Below, piece after piece: positions 27,310 through 37,832 of a stretch of 64,000 nucleotides of DNA. The first letter of the stretch is position 1. Each line of letters starts with the position of its first letter. Made by a program: the position numbers and the translations under genes. Source of the stretch: Blastocatellia bacterium (GTDB taxonomy: Bacteria; Acidobacteriota; Blastocatellia; Chloracidobacteriales; JADJPF01); NCBI GenBank assembly GCA_016713405.1, contig JADJPF010000022.1:428501-492500 (forward strand), given 5' to 3'. Under the pieces are notes generated by a model. That model searched no databases. It was not told the DNA's origin and was given only the letters and a program-made list of their open reading frames with translations.

Positions 27310-29388
27310 ATGACAAGTAAAACAGCACAAGAGCTAATTAATGAAGCAAAAGAAACTAAAGCTAGAAAACTAAATCTTAGAGGTAAAAAGTTAAATGTTT
27401 TACCAAAAGAACTATTTGAATTAACTAACTTGGAATTTCTAAACCTTAGCTTAAATAATCTTACTAGTATTCCTAATGAAATTTCTAAACTAACTAAATT
27501 AAGATACTTAAATTTAGAAAAAAACCAAATAACTACTGTACCTTCAGCACTTAGCCAACTAAAAAACTTACAAGACTTAAATTTATCAAAAAATCCATTA
27601 AATGAATTTCCTGTAGAGTTAGTTAATATTATTAGCTTAAGAAGATTAAAATTATATGATACAGAAATTAGCAAAATTCCTAGTAAGTTTAATGGTAAAT
27701 CTATAGAGTTTGCTAAGTGGTCTAAGCTTGCATACTTAAACCTAAATAGTAATTACTTAAAAGATTTACCCGCTAACCTATGTAATTTGTGGAGTTTAAG
27801 AAGAATAGATTTAGGCAACAATGTTCTTAATAAAATACCTAAATTTATTATTAAAGCAAAAAACTTAGAAATATTGGATTTAGAACAAAATTATATTAAG
27901 TCTTTAGATATAATTTGGGAGAAACTACCTAACTTAAAAAAATTATATCTTTGGGAAAATAAGTTAAAAGATGTTGTTGATGAAATAGGAGAATTAAAAA
28001 ATTTAGAAGTTTTATACCTATCCGATAACCAAATAACCAAAATACCAAATAGCATTGGAAAACTAACAAAACTAAAAGAATTATATCTTTATGGTAACAA
28101 ACTTAAACAATTACCTAAAGAAATAGATAATCTTAGTAACTTGACTATTTTGGATGTAGGCACTAATTCAATAGATAATTTGCCAAATTTCTTAAACTTA
28201 ACAAACTTAAAAGAACTCCATCTAAAACATAACAAGATTTCTGACTTACCAACTAACTTATTTAAATTGAATAGTTTAGAGGAGTTAGGGCTAGGACATA
28301 ATCAGCTATTAGAAATCCCTAAAGTAGTTTTTCAATTAACACACTTAAAAAAACTATATCTTTGGGAAAATAAAATTTCAGAAGTTCCAGAAGAAATTGC
28401 TAATTTAGTAAATTTAGAAGTCTTAGAAATACAAGATGGTGTCCTAGAGAGTCTGCCAGAATCGATTGGTAAATTAACAAAATTAAAGACTCTTTCATTA
28501 TGGAACAATAAGCTAGAGAGTTTACCCAAAGAAATAAGTAAATTAAGTGAGTTAAAAGAGCTAAATATTACTAATAATCAAGTTACTAGCCTTCCTAAAG
28601 AAATGGGGAAAATGGCAAATTTAGAAAAACTTCATTGTAGAGAAAATTTGCTTAGTGATATTCCCGTAGAAGTTACTAAAATATCAGGCTTAAAGTCTCT
28701 TGGATTAGGCAAAAATAAATTAACTAGTATCCCTAAAGAAATAGGCAATCTAACTAACTTAAAAGAGCTATATTTATGGGAAAACCAAATATTAGAATTA
28801 CCAAAAGAGATAGGAAATTTAGTTAATTTAGAACTATTGGAATTACAATTTAATCAAATAAGCTACTTACCTGAAGAAATAGGAAATTTAGTTAATTTGA
28901 AAAAGCTTTTTTTGTGGAATAATCAGCTTACCAATCTTCCTTCAACAATAGCTAACTTACAGAAAATAAAAAGTTTAAACTTAACAGATAATAAGCTTCA
29001 AGGTTTGCCAAAAGAAATTGGCAAAATGGAAAACTTAGAGGAATTACACTTAAGAGGAAATCAATTAGTAACTATTCCAGTGGAACTAGGAAATTTAATT
29101 AGTCTAAAATCATTAGGTCTTGGGTTAAATCAGTTAACTTCAATTCCAGCAGAAATAGGAAATTTAGCTAATTTAGAAAAACTTTATTTGTGGAACAATC
29201 AGCTTACCAAAGTTCCACCAGAACTAGGTCAATTAACGAAACTGAAACTACTAGAATTAAATGATAATAAATTAAGTAGCATTCCAGAAGAGCTAGGTGA
29301 TTTACCTAATTTAGAAGAAATATTGCTATATAATAATAACTTAAACAGTGTTACAGGCTTTCGCAAAAACTTAACTATTCATCTTTAA
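27310..29388 (+). CDS. Leucine-rich repeat protein
   Basis: 692 residues made almost wholly of about 28 repeats of 23 residues with consensus LxxLxLxxNxLxxLPxEIGxLxNL. The N-terminus (AQELINEAKETKARKLNLRGKKL) resembles the cap of Roco-type LRR proteins, but no ROC/COR or kinase domain follows. There is no signal peptide, so a cytosolic binding scaffold is likely. One irregular unit at about 125-150 contains KSIEFAKWSKL. The stop codon overlaps, tail to tail, with that of the TPR gene on the other strand. Codon use is as AT-rich as the neighbours. Partner unknown. Confidence 0.9.
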   Translation: MTSKTAQELINEAKETKARKLNLRGKKLNVLPKELFELTNLEFLNLSLNNLTSIPNEISKLTKLRYLNLEKNQITTVPSALSQLKNLQDLNLSKNPLNEFPVELVNIISLRRLKLYDTEISKIPSKFNGKSIEFAKWSKLAYLNLNSNYLKDLPANLCNLWSLRRIDLGNNVLNKIPKFIIKAKNLEILDLEQNYIKSLDIIWEKLPNLKKLYLWENKLKDVVDEIGELKNLEVLYLSDNQITKIPNSIGKLTKLKELYLYGNKLKQLPKEIDNLSNLTILDVGTNSIDNLPNFLNLTNLKELHLKHNKISDLPTNLFKLNSLEELGLGHNQLLEIPKVVFQLTHLKKLYLWENKISEVPEEIANLVNLEVLEIQDGVLESLPESIGKLTKLKTLSLWNNKLESLPKEISKLSELKELNITNNQVTSLPKEMGKMANLEKLHCRENLLSDIPVEVTKISGLKSLGLGKNKLTSIPKEIGNLTNLKELYLWENQILELPKEIGNLVNLELLELQFNQISYLPEEIGNLVNLKKLFLWNNQLTNLPSTIANLQKIKSLNLTDNKLQGLPKEIGKMENLEELHLRGNQLVTIPVELGNLISLKSLGLGLNQLTSIPAEIGNLANLEKLYLWNNQLTKVPPELGQLTKLKLLELNDNKLSSIPEELGDLPNLEEILLYNNNLNSVTGFRKNLTIHL

Positions 29389-30236
29389 GTATATTGCTTT
29401 GGGTCTAATCTTTTAGCAATATCAAGATCTTGATTAGCTAAATCAATTTGTCCTGCTCTTTTATAAACTATGGAGCGATTGTAATAAGCCATAGCATTTT
29501 TAGGGTCAATTTCTATCACTTTATTAAAATCCTGAAGTGCTTCTCTAAATTGGCCCCTATCAGAATAAAGAGCGGCGCGGTTGTGGTAAGATATAGTAGA
29601 TATTGGGTTTATTTCTATTTCCTTAGAATAATCAGCTATTGCTTTATCTATCTCCAAAATTGTTGTATAGACTAAAGCACGATTAAAATGAGCTAATAAG
29701 TAATTTGATTTTAGTTCAATAGCTTTAGAATAATCTTTTATAGCTAAATCAAAAAATTTCTTTTTATGATAGGTTATACCGCGATTAAAATAAGCTGTTG
29801 CATAGTTTGGATCTAAATCAATGGCTTTAGAATAAAGTTTAACTGCGGCCTTAAACCATTTTCTTTTATGATAGGCTAGGGCTTTATTGTTATAAGCCAT
29901 TGTAAAATTTGGATCTAACACCAATGCTTTGTTGAAGTTAGCGATAGCTTTTCCTAATCTTTCTTCAGAATAATAAATAATCCCTCTATTGTTATAAGCA
30001 AGTGCATAATCTGGATTAAGTTCAATAGCTTTATTATAGTTTTCTAAAGCTTTATCATAGTAACCACGATCATAAAAATCATTACCTAAGTTTTTATATG
30101 CAGTTAAAATTATAATGTCTTGTGAATATTTTGTTTTATCAAGATTAATTATTTGCTCAAAATAATTAACAGCTTGTTGATAATCTTTTTGCTCAAAAAA
30201 TTTTTTTCCTAAATTATAATATTCTTCGCTATTCAT
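29385..30236 (-). CDS. TPR repeat protein
   Basis: 283 residues with about seven tetratricopeptide repeats, for example KALENYNKAIELNPDYALAYNNRG and KAIADYSKEIEINPISTISYHNRA. No signal peptide or other domain. TPR arrays bind partner proteins. It is the last of four closely spaced minus-strand genes (17-base gap to the 84-residue gene) and shares its stop region with the convergent LRR gene. Confidence 0.9.
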   Translation of the reverse strand: MNSEEYYNLGKKFFEQKDYQQAVNYFEQIINLDKTKYSQDIIILTAYKNLGNDFYDRGYYDKALENYNKAIELNPDYALAYNNRGIIYYSEERLGKAIANFNKALVLDPNFTMAYNNKALAYHKRKWFKAAVKLYSKAIDLDPNYATAYFNRGITYHKKKFFDLAIKDYSKAIELKSNYLLAHFNRALVYTTILEIDKAIADYSKEIEINPISTISYHNRAALYSDRGQFREALQDFNKVIEIDPKNAMAYYNRSIVYKRAGQIDLANQDLDIAKRLDPKQYT

Positions 30237-30253
30237 AAATGATTGTTTTTGAA

Positions 30254-30508
30254 TTACTTAGCAATAGAGGAATCTTCATCTTCAATATAAAGCTGTATAC
30301 CTTCATCTTCGGCTAAACCTGTTTTTAGCAACTCAAGTAAATCTTCATCTGCTCCGGTGTCTGTTAAATAGTCTATAGTATTACCATCTATATAGTAAGT
30401 ATCATTTTTACTATTTTCTTCTTCTAATTTATCTATTAAAAGTTCATGTTGTTCTTCATTAATTTTGCCTATAAAGTCCCCATTTTCAGCATTATAAACT
30501 TTTATCAT
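30254..30508 (-). CDS. Conserved small acidic protein of unknown function
   Basis: 84 residues, strongly acidic towards the C-terminus. It starts MIKVYNAENGDFIGKINEEQ and contains TGADEDLLELLK. I have seen similar short proteins in several phyla, sometimes misnamed, but know no function. It lies 24 bases after the RRM gene and 17 before the TPR gene, so it is probably co-transcribed. Confidence 0.7.
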   Translation of the reverse strand: MIKVYNAENGDFIGKINEEQHELLIDKLEEENSKNDTYYIDGNTIDYLTDTGADEDLLELLKTGLAEDEGIQLYIEDEDSSIAK

Positions 30509-30532
30509 AAAATCGTTTTACCTCTAAAATAC

Positions 30533-31189
30533 TTATAATTTGTGCCAAAAAAAGTAAATTATAAAAGATAAGCCTGTAATTGCTAATATTGAAAATATAA
30601 CCATAAACCAAAAAAATGGATTGCTAGAGTTGGACGGGTGATTTTCTTTTGGGTTTTCGACACTTTTTTCAAGAGTTAATGGTGGATTTGAGCTATAGTC
30701 TTGAGCATCTCTATCATATTTAGAACTAAGGGCTATTTTCGGTTTAAGCTCTATTAAATCATTCATAGTATAAGCTTTAGTTTTACTAGCTGTACCAAAA
30801 CTATTTTCTGTTACTTCTTTGGTTGAATTATCTAAAGTTTCTTCATTTTCAATAAGTTCTTTTACTGCACTTGTACTTATCTTTTTAGGAGGTCGGCTTT
30901 GTCGCCAAGAATCGCTCATTTTAGAGAGGTCAAAATCTGCTGCGACATATTTAACACGTAAAACATGTTTATTAAGCTCTCCTCCATTCCACTTAACTAT
31001 TACTTTACTAGCCTCTTTTTCTGTAGCCATTTCTAAATAAGCGGTTTGATTAAGTCTACCATCTTCAGGAGCTTTAACATACGCCCAACTTACTTGTCCT
31101 AAAGGCTTTAACATCTCTCTTAGCTCAGATGAAGTCATCCCTAGAGGCAAGTTTTCCATAGTTAAGATTTTTTTTGGTTCTGTCATCAA
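30533..31189 (-). CDS. RRM-like RNA-binding protein with a C-terminal membrane anchor
   Basis: 218 residues. Residues 5-85 look like an RNA recognition motif: the RNP2-like strand KILTMENLPLGMT, an alpha helix (SSELREMLKPLGQV), the RNP1-like strand NQTAYLEMAT, and VIVKWNGGELNKHVLRVKY near the end. The aromatic positions of RNP1 are only partly kept. A low-complexity linker follows (about 95-190), then one hydrophobic helix at the C-terminus (FFWFMVIFSILAITGLSFIIYFF) and a short basic end, the layout of a tail-anchored protein. Cytosolic RNA binding at the membrane is inferred. Operon-like with its neighbours. Confidence 0.72.
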   Translation of the reverse strand: MMTEPKKILTMENLPLGMTSSELREMLKPLGQVSWAYVKAPEDGRLNQTAYLEMATEKEASKVIVKWNGGELNKHVLRVKYVAADFDLSKMSDSWRQSRPPKKISTSAVKELIENEETLDNSTKEVTENSFGTASKTKAYTMNDLIELKPKIALSSKYDRDAQDYSSNPPLTLEKSVENPKENHPSNSSNPFFWFMVIFSILAITGLSFIIYFFWHKL

Positions 31190-31220
31190 TTTTTACACTA
31201 ACAATTAAAAATAAACTAAA

Positions 31221-31763
31221 TTACCAAGGATTATTTCTAATGTATTCCTGATTGCATTTATAACAAACATCATAAAGAAAATAAGGATCCTTATCTTCTG
31301 ACCAAATTAATTTTTTGCATTCTTTACAATGATAATTTTTTATTATTGCAAATTTTATCCATTCTTTTTCATCCTCATAAATTGCTTTGTCTGCCTCATC
31401 AAAATTATAGTCTTGTGGGTTTATATTTAGCATTTCAAGATTAATTTTGTCTAAATCTTCTAGTTCATCAAAGGAATAAGTAAAAGACTGTTTGCTATTA
31501 ATTCTTCTTCTTAGATGACGACCCTCTCTTTTTATTTTACAAGTGAACTCAGTTATATTTGATCTATATGATAAAGAAATACTTATTACATCATCTGTTA
31601 TAGAATATTTCCCAATACCTTGTGACCAACCAACAGGACTTCTTCCAAACCATTTACTTAAATTAATTTGGTCTATAGAAGAATTAACAGATATTACGGT
31701 GTTATCTTCATAAAATCGCAAACATTCTCCGTTTGCACGATAAACTCCATTAGTTTTTATCAT
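31221..31763 (-). CDS. Hypothetical protein with a C-terminal zinc-ribbon-like motif
   Basis: 180 residues, no recognised family. The N-terminal 100 residues look beta-rich (GVYRANGECLRFYEDNTVISV), somewhat like small lipocalin-like folds, but I cannot assign one. The C-terminus has CKEC and, 20 residues on, CYKC, a likely zinc site. First of four minus-strand genes with gaps of 31, 24 and 17 bases. Upstream, 31764-31872 separates it from the divergent receptor gene. Confidence 0.65.
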   Translation of the reverse strand: MIKTNGVYRANGECLRFYEDNTVISVNSSIDQINLSKWFGRSPVGWSQGIGKYSITDDVISISLSYRSNITEFTCKIKREGRHLRRRINSKQSFTYSFDELEDLDKINLEMLNINPQDYNFDEADKAIYEDEKEWIKFAIIKNYHCKECKKLIWSEDKDPYFLYDVCYKCNQEYIRNNPW

Positions 31764-31872
31764 TCTTTACCCACTACTTAATAAAACAGATTGGAAATAT
31801 TGCTATCATACCATAAAATTTTTTAGCATTATCAATAGTTACTTAAGCTTTTATTATCTTAAATTATACAAA

Positions 31873-34800
31873 ATGCAAATTAACAAAATATTTTTGCCTT
31901 TGCTAATTTTGGCTTTGTTGCCAACACAAACTAACGCAACGCCAAAAAAGCTTTTGATCTTAAAACACAAAAGAGCTATTCAAACTACTACAGGAACTTT
32001 GGTTGGAACTGTAATTGATGAAAAATTACAACCAATTAGCGGGGTTTTAGTAAAGGTAATTAATGTAAATAATGGTTTTAGCTTTGGTCGGCGAACTAGT
32101 TTAGATGGAACTTATCGCATAGACTTTTTACCCGCAGGTACTTATGACATTACGGCTCAAGCCGATGGCTATCAGCCAAATATGCTTTCAAAATTCCTAG
32201 TCGAAGTTAATCGGGAAAAAATCATTAAACCACCTCCAATTGTTCTAGTCCCTCTAGTTTCTCCAACTGTCACAAATACACCATCCTACAAATTTACCTC
32301 AAAATATATTCCTTCAAGCTAACATTGCTGACGCTACTTTGCGTGGTAGTGCGACAACAGAACTTCTTACATCACTTCCAATTGCAGGAATTAGAAGTTT
32401 TGATAGCTTTGCTTTTCTAGTCCCAGGGGTTTTACTAGCACCTCAAAGCATTGGGAACACCGGCCCCAGCATTGGCTCAGGTGTTGGTACAACAGGGCAA
32501 TTTTCTGTTAATGGTCAAAGAGCTAGAAATAATAATTTTACTATTGATGGGTCAGATAATAATGATCAAGATGTTGGCATTCGTCGCCAAGGATTTACTA
32601 GCAGCATTCCACAAACTATTGAAAGTATTACAGAATTTCAAATTACTACCTTGCTTGCTGATACTGAAGCAGGTCGCAACACTGGCGGACAAGTGAATGT
32701 GGTTTCTCGGACAGGAAAAGCTAATTTTCATGGTGAGTTTTATAACTTTTTTACTGATTCAGCCCTTAATGCTCGTGATTTTTTTGATATAAATATAGCC
32801 GCTTTAACAAATAATCCTGATCAGAAGAAAAATGCTTTTACTCGCAACCAATTTGGAGGAAATTTTGGTTTTCCGCTAATAAAAAACCGGCTAGCTTTTT
32901 TTGCTGCTTTTGAACATCAGGATTTGAATCAAAATAAGTTGCTAAATTTTGCTGTCCCAACCTTAAACGAGCGTAACCAAGCTTTTAGCTTTGCACAACG
33001 ATTTTTGGGGATGGTTAGCCCTTTAGGACGTGATGCTCTAGCACTTTATCCGCTACCTAATAATGTTGGTGGTGCTTATGGAGCAAATACTTTTTCTAAA
33101 ATTACTCCTGCTAACGGAGATGGGACGGTTTTTTCACTTAGACTTGATGACCAATTAAATTTATTAGGCAAAAATAATACTCTAACCTTACGCTATAATT
33201 TTACTGATGATGATAGTCGTATTCCTGCTATAGCGGAAAGTCTAAATTCAAGCCTAGATGCTTTGGTTAGAACTCAGAATTTAGCAATTACACTTAATAC
33301 AGAAATAAGCCAACTTACAGCAAATCAACTTCGCTTTTCCTATGGTCGTACATCGCTTAGTTTTAATGAAGTTGCGGGTAGTCCATTTATTTTTCAGACC
33401 TCACCAACATTTCCTGATGTTAATGGTGATGGAAAAGATGATGGTCGAAGTGGCCCACTTGGACGGCTAAACATATCTCCTTTTAGCCCAATAGGGGTTG
33501 ATACATTAACTTTTCCTCAAGGACGGGCTAATAATACCTTTCAGTTTGCTGATACTTTTATAATTTCTTTTAGTAAACATACGGTTAAATTTGGGATAGA
33601 TCTGCGACGAGTACAACTTAATAGCTTTTTAGACCGAGGCTACCGCGCACAACTAACTTTTAATTCTAATGTTTTGTTAGACATCAACCGAGCTACGCTT
33701 TTTTCACAATCTGGAGCAGATTTTGCGGCTATAGGTGCGCCGTCTGATGTCTTCCAAACGCTAGCCGTGACTCCAGATTCAACAATTGCGCTACGTTTTA
33801 CAGAAACAAGCTTTTTTATCCAAGATAATTTTCAACTAAACAAGCGAATAAACTTAAATTATGGTCTTCGTTATGAGCTTAATAGCGTTCCAACCGATGC
33901 AACAGGGCGAATTGAGCAAGCATTAAGACAAGATCCAAATAATTTACCCTTTGGATTTGCTAATGGATTTGCTCAAGCAGGTTTTTTGCTAGCTTTTAAT
34001 GCTCAAAACCAGGCTTTTGATGGCAGAAATAAGATTTATCAAGTAGATAAAAACAATTTTGCTCCTCGAGTTGGTATTGCTTGGGACTTAACCGGCGATG
34101 GTCGGACGGCTTTAAGGGCTGGTTATGGGCTATTTTATGATCAAATCTTAGGTAATATTGTTAGTCAATCTCGGAATCTTTTTCCAAGTTTTGTACCTGT
34201 AAATTTAGGCATAACCCAGTTTTCTACCAGTAACTTAGCAACTAATCCAGCATTTTTTACTTTTACTTTGCCTAATCAGCCAAGGCAATTTTTAATTGCT
34301 CCAAATACTATAAACACGCTAAATGCTAGCAATTCTCAAGTAGGTTCTGTGCTAGGTGCTTTGTTTGGAACAAATAGCATTTTTGCATTAGCCTTTACTT
34401 TACCAGCTAAAAACCTTCGCACACCCTATGTTAATCAATATTCTGTGTCCTTAGAGCGTAATTTTGCTGATAAATATGTTGCAAGTCTTTCATATGTTGG
34501 GACAAATGGAAGCAAATTATTACGTTTTCGCGCTCCTAATGGTGGGCAGTTTGTTCCTTTAGCTCTACTTAGAGCAGGTGCAACTAGCAGTTTGCTATCT
34601 TTACTAAGAAATAGCCAACGTCCAACAGTCGGGCTAGGTGCAATTACTATGTTTGATAACTCAGCCACTTCTAATTATCACTCACTACAAGCATCTTTTA
34701 TGCGTCGTTTTAGTGATAGTGTTGGATTTCAGGCTGCTTATACCTATTCACATGCAATTGATGATGTCTCGGATCTATTTGATATTGCAGGCACTTCTGT

Positions 34801-35386
34801 CTTTGCTCAAGATGAAATAGTCCGTCATGAAGGATTTAAGGCCGAACGCGGCAACGCTAGCTTTGATACTCGTCATCGTTTTACTTTAGCAGGGGTTTAT
34901 CAAGTTCCTAGCACTATTAAATTATTGTCAAATATTGAGTTATCAGGAATTATTACTCTACAAACTGGACAACCATTTACCGTAATAACTAGCCTAGATA
35001 TCAACCAAGATGGCAACCGAACCGACCGGCTTAACACTTTGCAGGGCTTAATTTTGTCTGAAAATGGTCGCAATCGAATAAAACTTGCTCCAAACACTGT
35101 ACCAACTAGCCTACTTGCACGCTTTATTACAACTAACCCTCAAAATGGAGCAGTTGGACGTAACACTTTTCGTGCTGCTGGAGTTGGAAGTGTAGATTTA
35201 GCCGTCCAAAAAACGATTGCAATCAAAGAAACTAGCTTAAAACTCCGGTTAGAAGCCTTTAATTTATTTAATCGAACACATTTTGCTATTCCTGTAAGAG
35301 TTTTAGAAGCACCAAGTTTTGGCTCATCGGTTGCAACGTCCTTGCCAGCAAGAATATTACAAATAGCCGTGCGTTATTCATTCTAA
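31873..35386 (+). CDS. Oar-like TonB-dependent receptor, frameshifted near the N-terminus
   Basis: The gene starts at ATG 31873 with a signal peptide (KIFLPLLILALLPTQTNA). Residues 40-120 form a carboxypeptidase-regulatory-like domain (GTLVGTVIDEKLQPISGVLV). One extra base between about 32250 and 32320 shifts the frame; the other frame then carries a plug domain (RGSATTELLTSLPIAG, SVNGQRARNNNFTIDGSDNN) and a long beta-barrel ending in LQIAVRYSF, with the terminal Phe expected of outer-membrane proteins. Corrected length is about 1170 residues. This receptor type is abundant in Acidobacteriota. Substrate unknown; oligosaccharides or peptides are usual guesses. Confidence 0.88.
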
Positions 35387-35501
35387 GATTTGGGTTAAGG
35401 TTAAATGTTTACTTCTAATTTTTTGGTTAGGTGGTAAAATGCTACTACTTTTTGTGCATCTTAGAAGTCAAAATAATTAAAAGTTATATTTAGGGATATT
35501 T

Positions 35502-37829
35502 ATGCAGTCCTCATTGCCAGACTCAGGAAAAAAAGAAAAGGAAAAAGTACCTACCCGCAAAGTTGCGCCTGAAGACTTAGCCGCTTCTTCTGAGTCTGCA
35601 AATAGTGAGAATAAAAAATCTCCAACACGCAAAATAGATGTTTTTGATGAAACTCCTACAGGTCGTCTTACAGCAGAAGACAACGAAGCTAGAGGGACGA
35701 CAGATCAAGACCAGACATTAAGAGATATTGCCGAGAGAATTTCCTTAGCACAAGCTATTACTAGCTCGGATAATGAAGAAATAAAAAAAGGTCGTAAAAT
35801 CCGCGAAATAGTCCCAATAGGCAGAATTTTTCAAGGCAAGTACCAAATAGTTAAAATAATCGGCTCTGGTGGTATGGGACAAGTTTACATAGCTAACCAT
35901 ACAAGTTTAGCGAATCAAGTTGCAATTAAAGTGCTAAATAGTAATTTTGTAGCCGATGATGACGAAGAAGCTATTGAACGTTTTAAGCGGGAAGCACGCG
36001 CTACAGCATCAATTGACCATCCAAATGCTGTAAAAGTTTTTGATTTTGGGGTAGAAGAAAATATTTGTTATTTAGTGATGGAATATTTAGCAGGGGAATC
36101 TTTACGTAAGCGACTAGCAAAGCGTAAACGGTTGCCTTTTGCAGAACTGATTGTTTTAGTAAAACAAGTTTGTAGCGTTTTAGAAGTAATGCACCGTAAA
36201 GGCATTGTTCATCGAGACTTAAAGCCAGATAATATTTTTTTTCATACCCAAGAAGACCAAGAAATAGTCAAAGTGCTAGATTTTGGTATTGCTAAAATTA
36301 GTGGTAGTACGTTAAACGAAGGTAGACTTACTACTACAGGGGCATTACTTGGAACACCACATTATATGTCGCCCGAACAATGTCAAGGGATGAAACTTGA
36401 TGGACGTTCAGATCTTTATGCTTTTGGAATAATTGTTTATGAGTTAATTTCTGGAAGATTGCCTTTTGAAGCGGAAAATACCTTAAGTATGCTATTTAAG
36501 CATGTTCGAGATACTCCTAAGCCATTAAATGAATTAGTCCCAGAAATACCAATGGCAATTGTTGAAGTTGTGATGAAAACTTTAGAGAAAAACCCTAAAG
36601 ATAGGTTTCAAACAGCAAAAGAATTTGAGCAAGCTTTTTGTCAAGCAGTCGAAAAGTCTTCTCTAACGGACGAAAATAAAATTAATGCTTCATCAAAAAT
36701 AGGAAAAACAAATGAAATAAATGTTGAGGAGACTATAGAAACTGCTATTTTACCAATTGTAGAAGGCCAAGAAAGCCAGCAAATTCAAATAGATAACAAA
36801 TCTAAAACCTATGATGTTGCAACACGTAGCCATCAAGCAACGGCTACACGTCCTGTTGGGCGACCTATTGAACAACAAATAGAGCAAAAAATTTCATCAT
36901 CTCCACAAATTTCAGAAGAAAAACAGCAAGAAAAATCAACACTTGTAAAATATTTAATTCCAATAAGTTTAGTATTAGTGATCGTTATAGTAGGAGTTTG
37001 GAAAATGCTGGACAATCAGCCAACACCAAACACTAACAAAATAGATACAATAAACACGCCTGCAACTAGTCCAACACCAACAGCTAACCCAAACTTAAAG
37101 GATTTTGTTTTAATTAAAGCTACTCAAGTAACTATAGGAAGTGATCGCAGCGATTGTAAAAATATTCCTAACTGTAAAATAGGAGAATTTGAAAAGCCTG
37201 CTTACTCTGTAAGATTAGCAGATTATTACTTAAGTAAGTATGAAATTACTAATGCTGAATATGAAAAATTTGTGCGTGCTACTAAACGAGAATTACCTAT
37301 CAATTGGGACAAAGCAAGAAATAGTTTTCCAATAGGTACAGATAAACTTCCAGTAACTTTTATTAGTTGGGAAGATGCACAAGCTTATTGTGAATGGCGT
37401 TCTAAAGAGGAAAATTTAGAATTTCGTCTGCCAAGTGAGCAAGAATGGGAATATGCTGCGAGGGGTGAAGATGAACGGTTTTTTCCTTGGGGTGATAATT
37501 GGGATCCTTCGCTAGTAAATGGAGCAAAACCAAAAGAAACAGTTACAAGCCCATCTTCAGTAGATCTTGCACCTAATAACACTACAGATCTTAGCCCATT
37601 AGGAATATTTGCTATGGCAGGTAACGTAGCAGAATGGACTAGCTCAGACTTCAAACCTTATCCTAAAAGTAACTACAAGGCGACAAACAAAGATCTTGCT
37701 TGTAAAGTAGTTCGAGGAGGCTCTTTTAATGCTGCTGCGGCAGACCTTCGCGCTAGCACTAGATTTTGGTATGAACCTACAAAAAAAGACTCTAATATAG
37801 GTTTTCGTCTAGCAGTGAGCGTTAAATAA
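35502..37829 (+). CDS. Ser/Thr protein kinase fused to a SUMF1/FGE-type domain
   Basis: 775 residues. A disordered N-terminus contains repeated threonine motifs (VPTRKV, SPTRKI, TPTGRL), candidate phosphosites. The kinase is at about 110-390 (IGSGGMGQVYIA, AIKVL, VHRDLKPDNIFF, VLDFGIAKI, YMSPEQCQG). A membrane helix (YLIPISLVLVIVIVGVWKML, near 490) is followed by a periplasmic FGE-sulfatase-like domain (about 530-775): ITNAEYEKFVR, FISWEDAQAYCEW, RLPSEQEWEYAARG, MAGNVAEWTSS, VVRGGSF and IGFRLAV. The catalytic cysteine pair of formylglycine-generating enzyme is not evident, so the domain is probably a binding module. A PEGA-domain gene follows after 3 bases. Confidence 0.93.
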   Translation: MQSSLPDSGKKEKEKVPTRKVAPEDLAASSESANSENKKSPTRKIDVFDETPTGRLTAEDNEARGTTDQDQTLRDIAERISLAQAITSSDNEEIKKGRKIREIVPIGRIFQGKYQIVKIIGSGGMGQVYIANHTSLANQVAIKVLNSNFVADDDEEAIERFKREARATASIDHPNAVKVFDFGVEENICYLVMEYLAGESLRKRLAKRKRLPFAELIVLVKQVCSVLEVMHRKGIVHRDLKPDNIFFHTQEDQEIVKVLDFGIAKISGSTLNEGRLTTTGALLGTPHYMSPEQCQGMKLDGRSDLYAFGIIVYELISGRLPFEAENTLSMLFKHVRDTPKPLNELVPEIPMAIVEVVMKTLEKNPKDRFQTAKEFEQAFCQAVEKSSLTDENKINASSKIGKTNEINVEETIETAILPIVEGQESQQIQIDNKSKTYDVATRSHQATATRPVGRPIEQQIEQKISSSPQISEEKQQEKSTLVKYLIPISLVLVIVIVGVWKMLDNQPTPNTNKIDTINTPATSPTPTANPNLKDFVLIKATQVTIGSDRSDCKNIPNCKIGEFEKPAYSVRLADYYLSKYEITNAEYEKFVRATKRELPINWDKARNSFPIGTDKLPVTFISWEDAQAYCEWRSKEENLEFRLPSEQEWEYAARGEDERFFPWGDNWDPSLVNGAKPKETVTSPSSVDLAPNNTTDLSPLGIFAMAGNVAEWTSSDFKPYPKSNYKATNKDLACKVVRGGSFNAAAADLRASTRFWYEPTKKDSNIGFRLAVSVK

Positions 37830-37832
37830 AAT

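Noticed and set aside
27310..29388. CRISPR-like or satellite array
   Set aside because: The periodicity is of 69 bases and diverged, and is explained by 23-residue leucine-rich repeats. The same applies to the TPR gene at 59163-62597.
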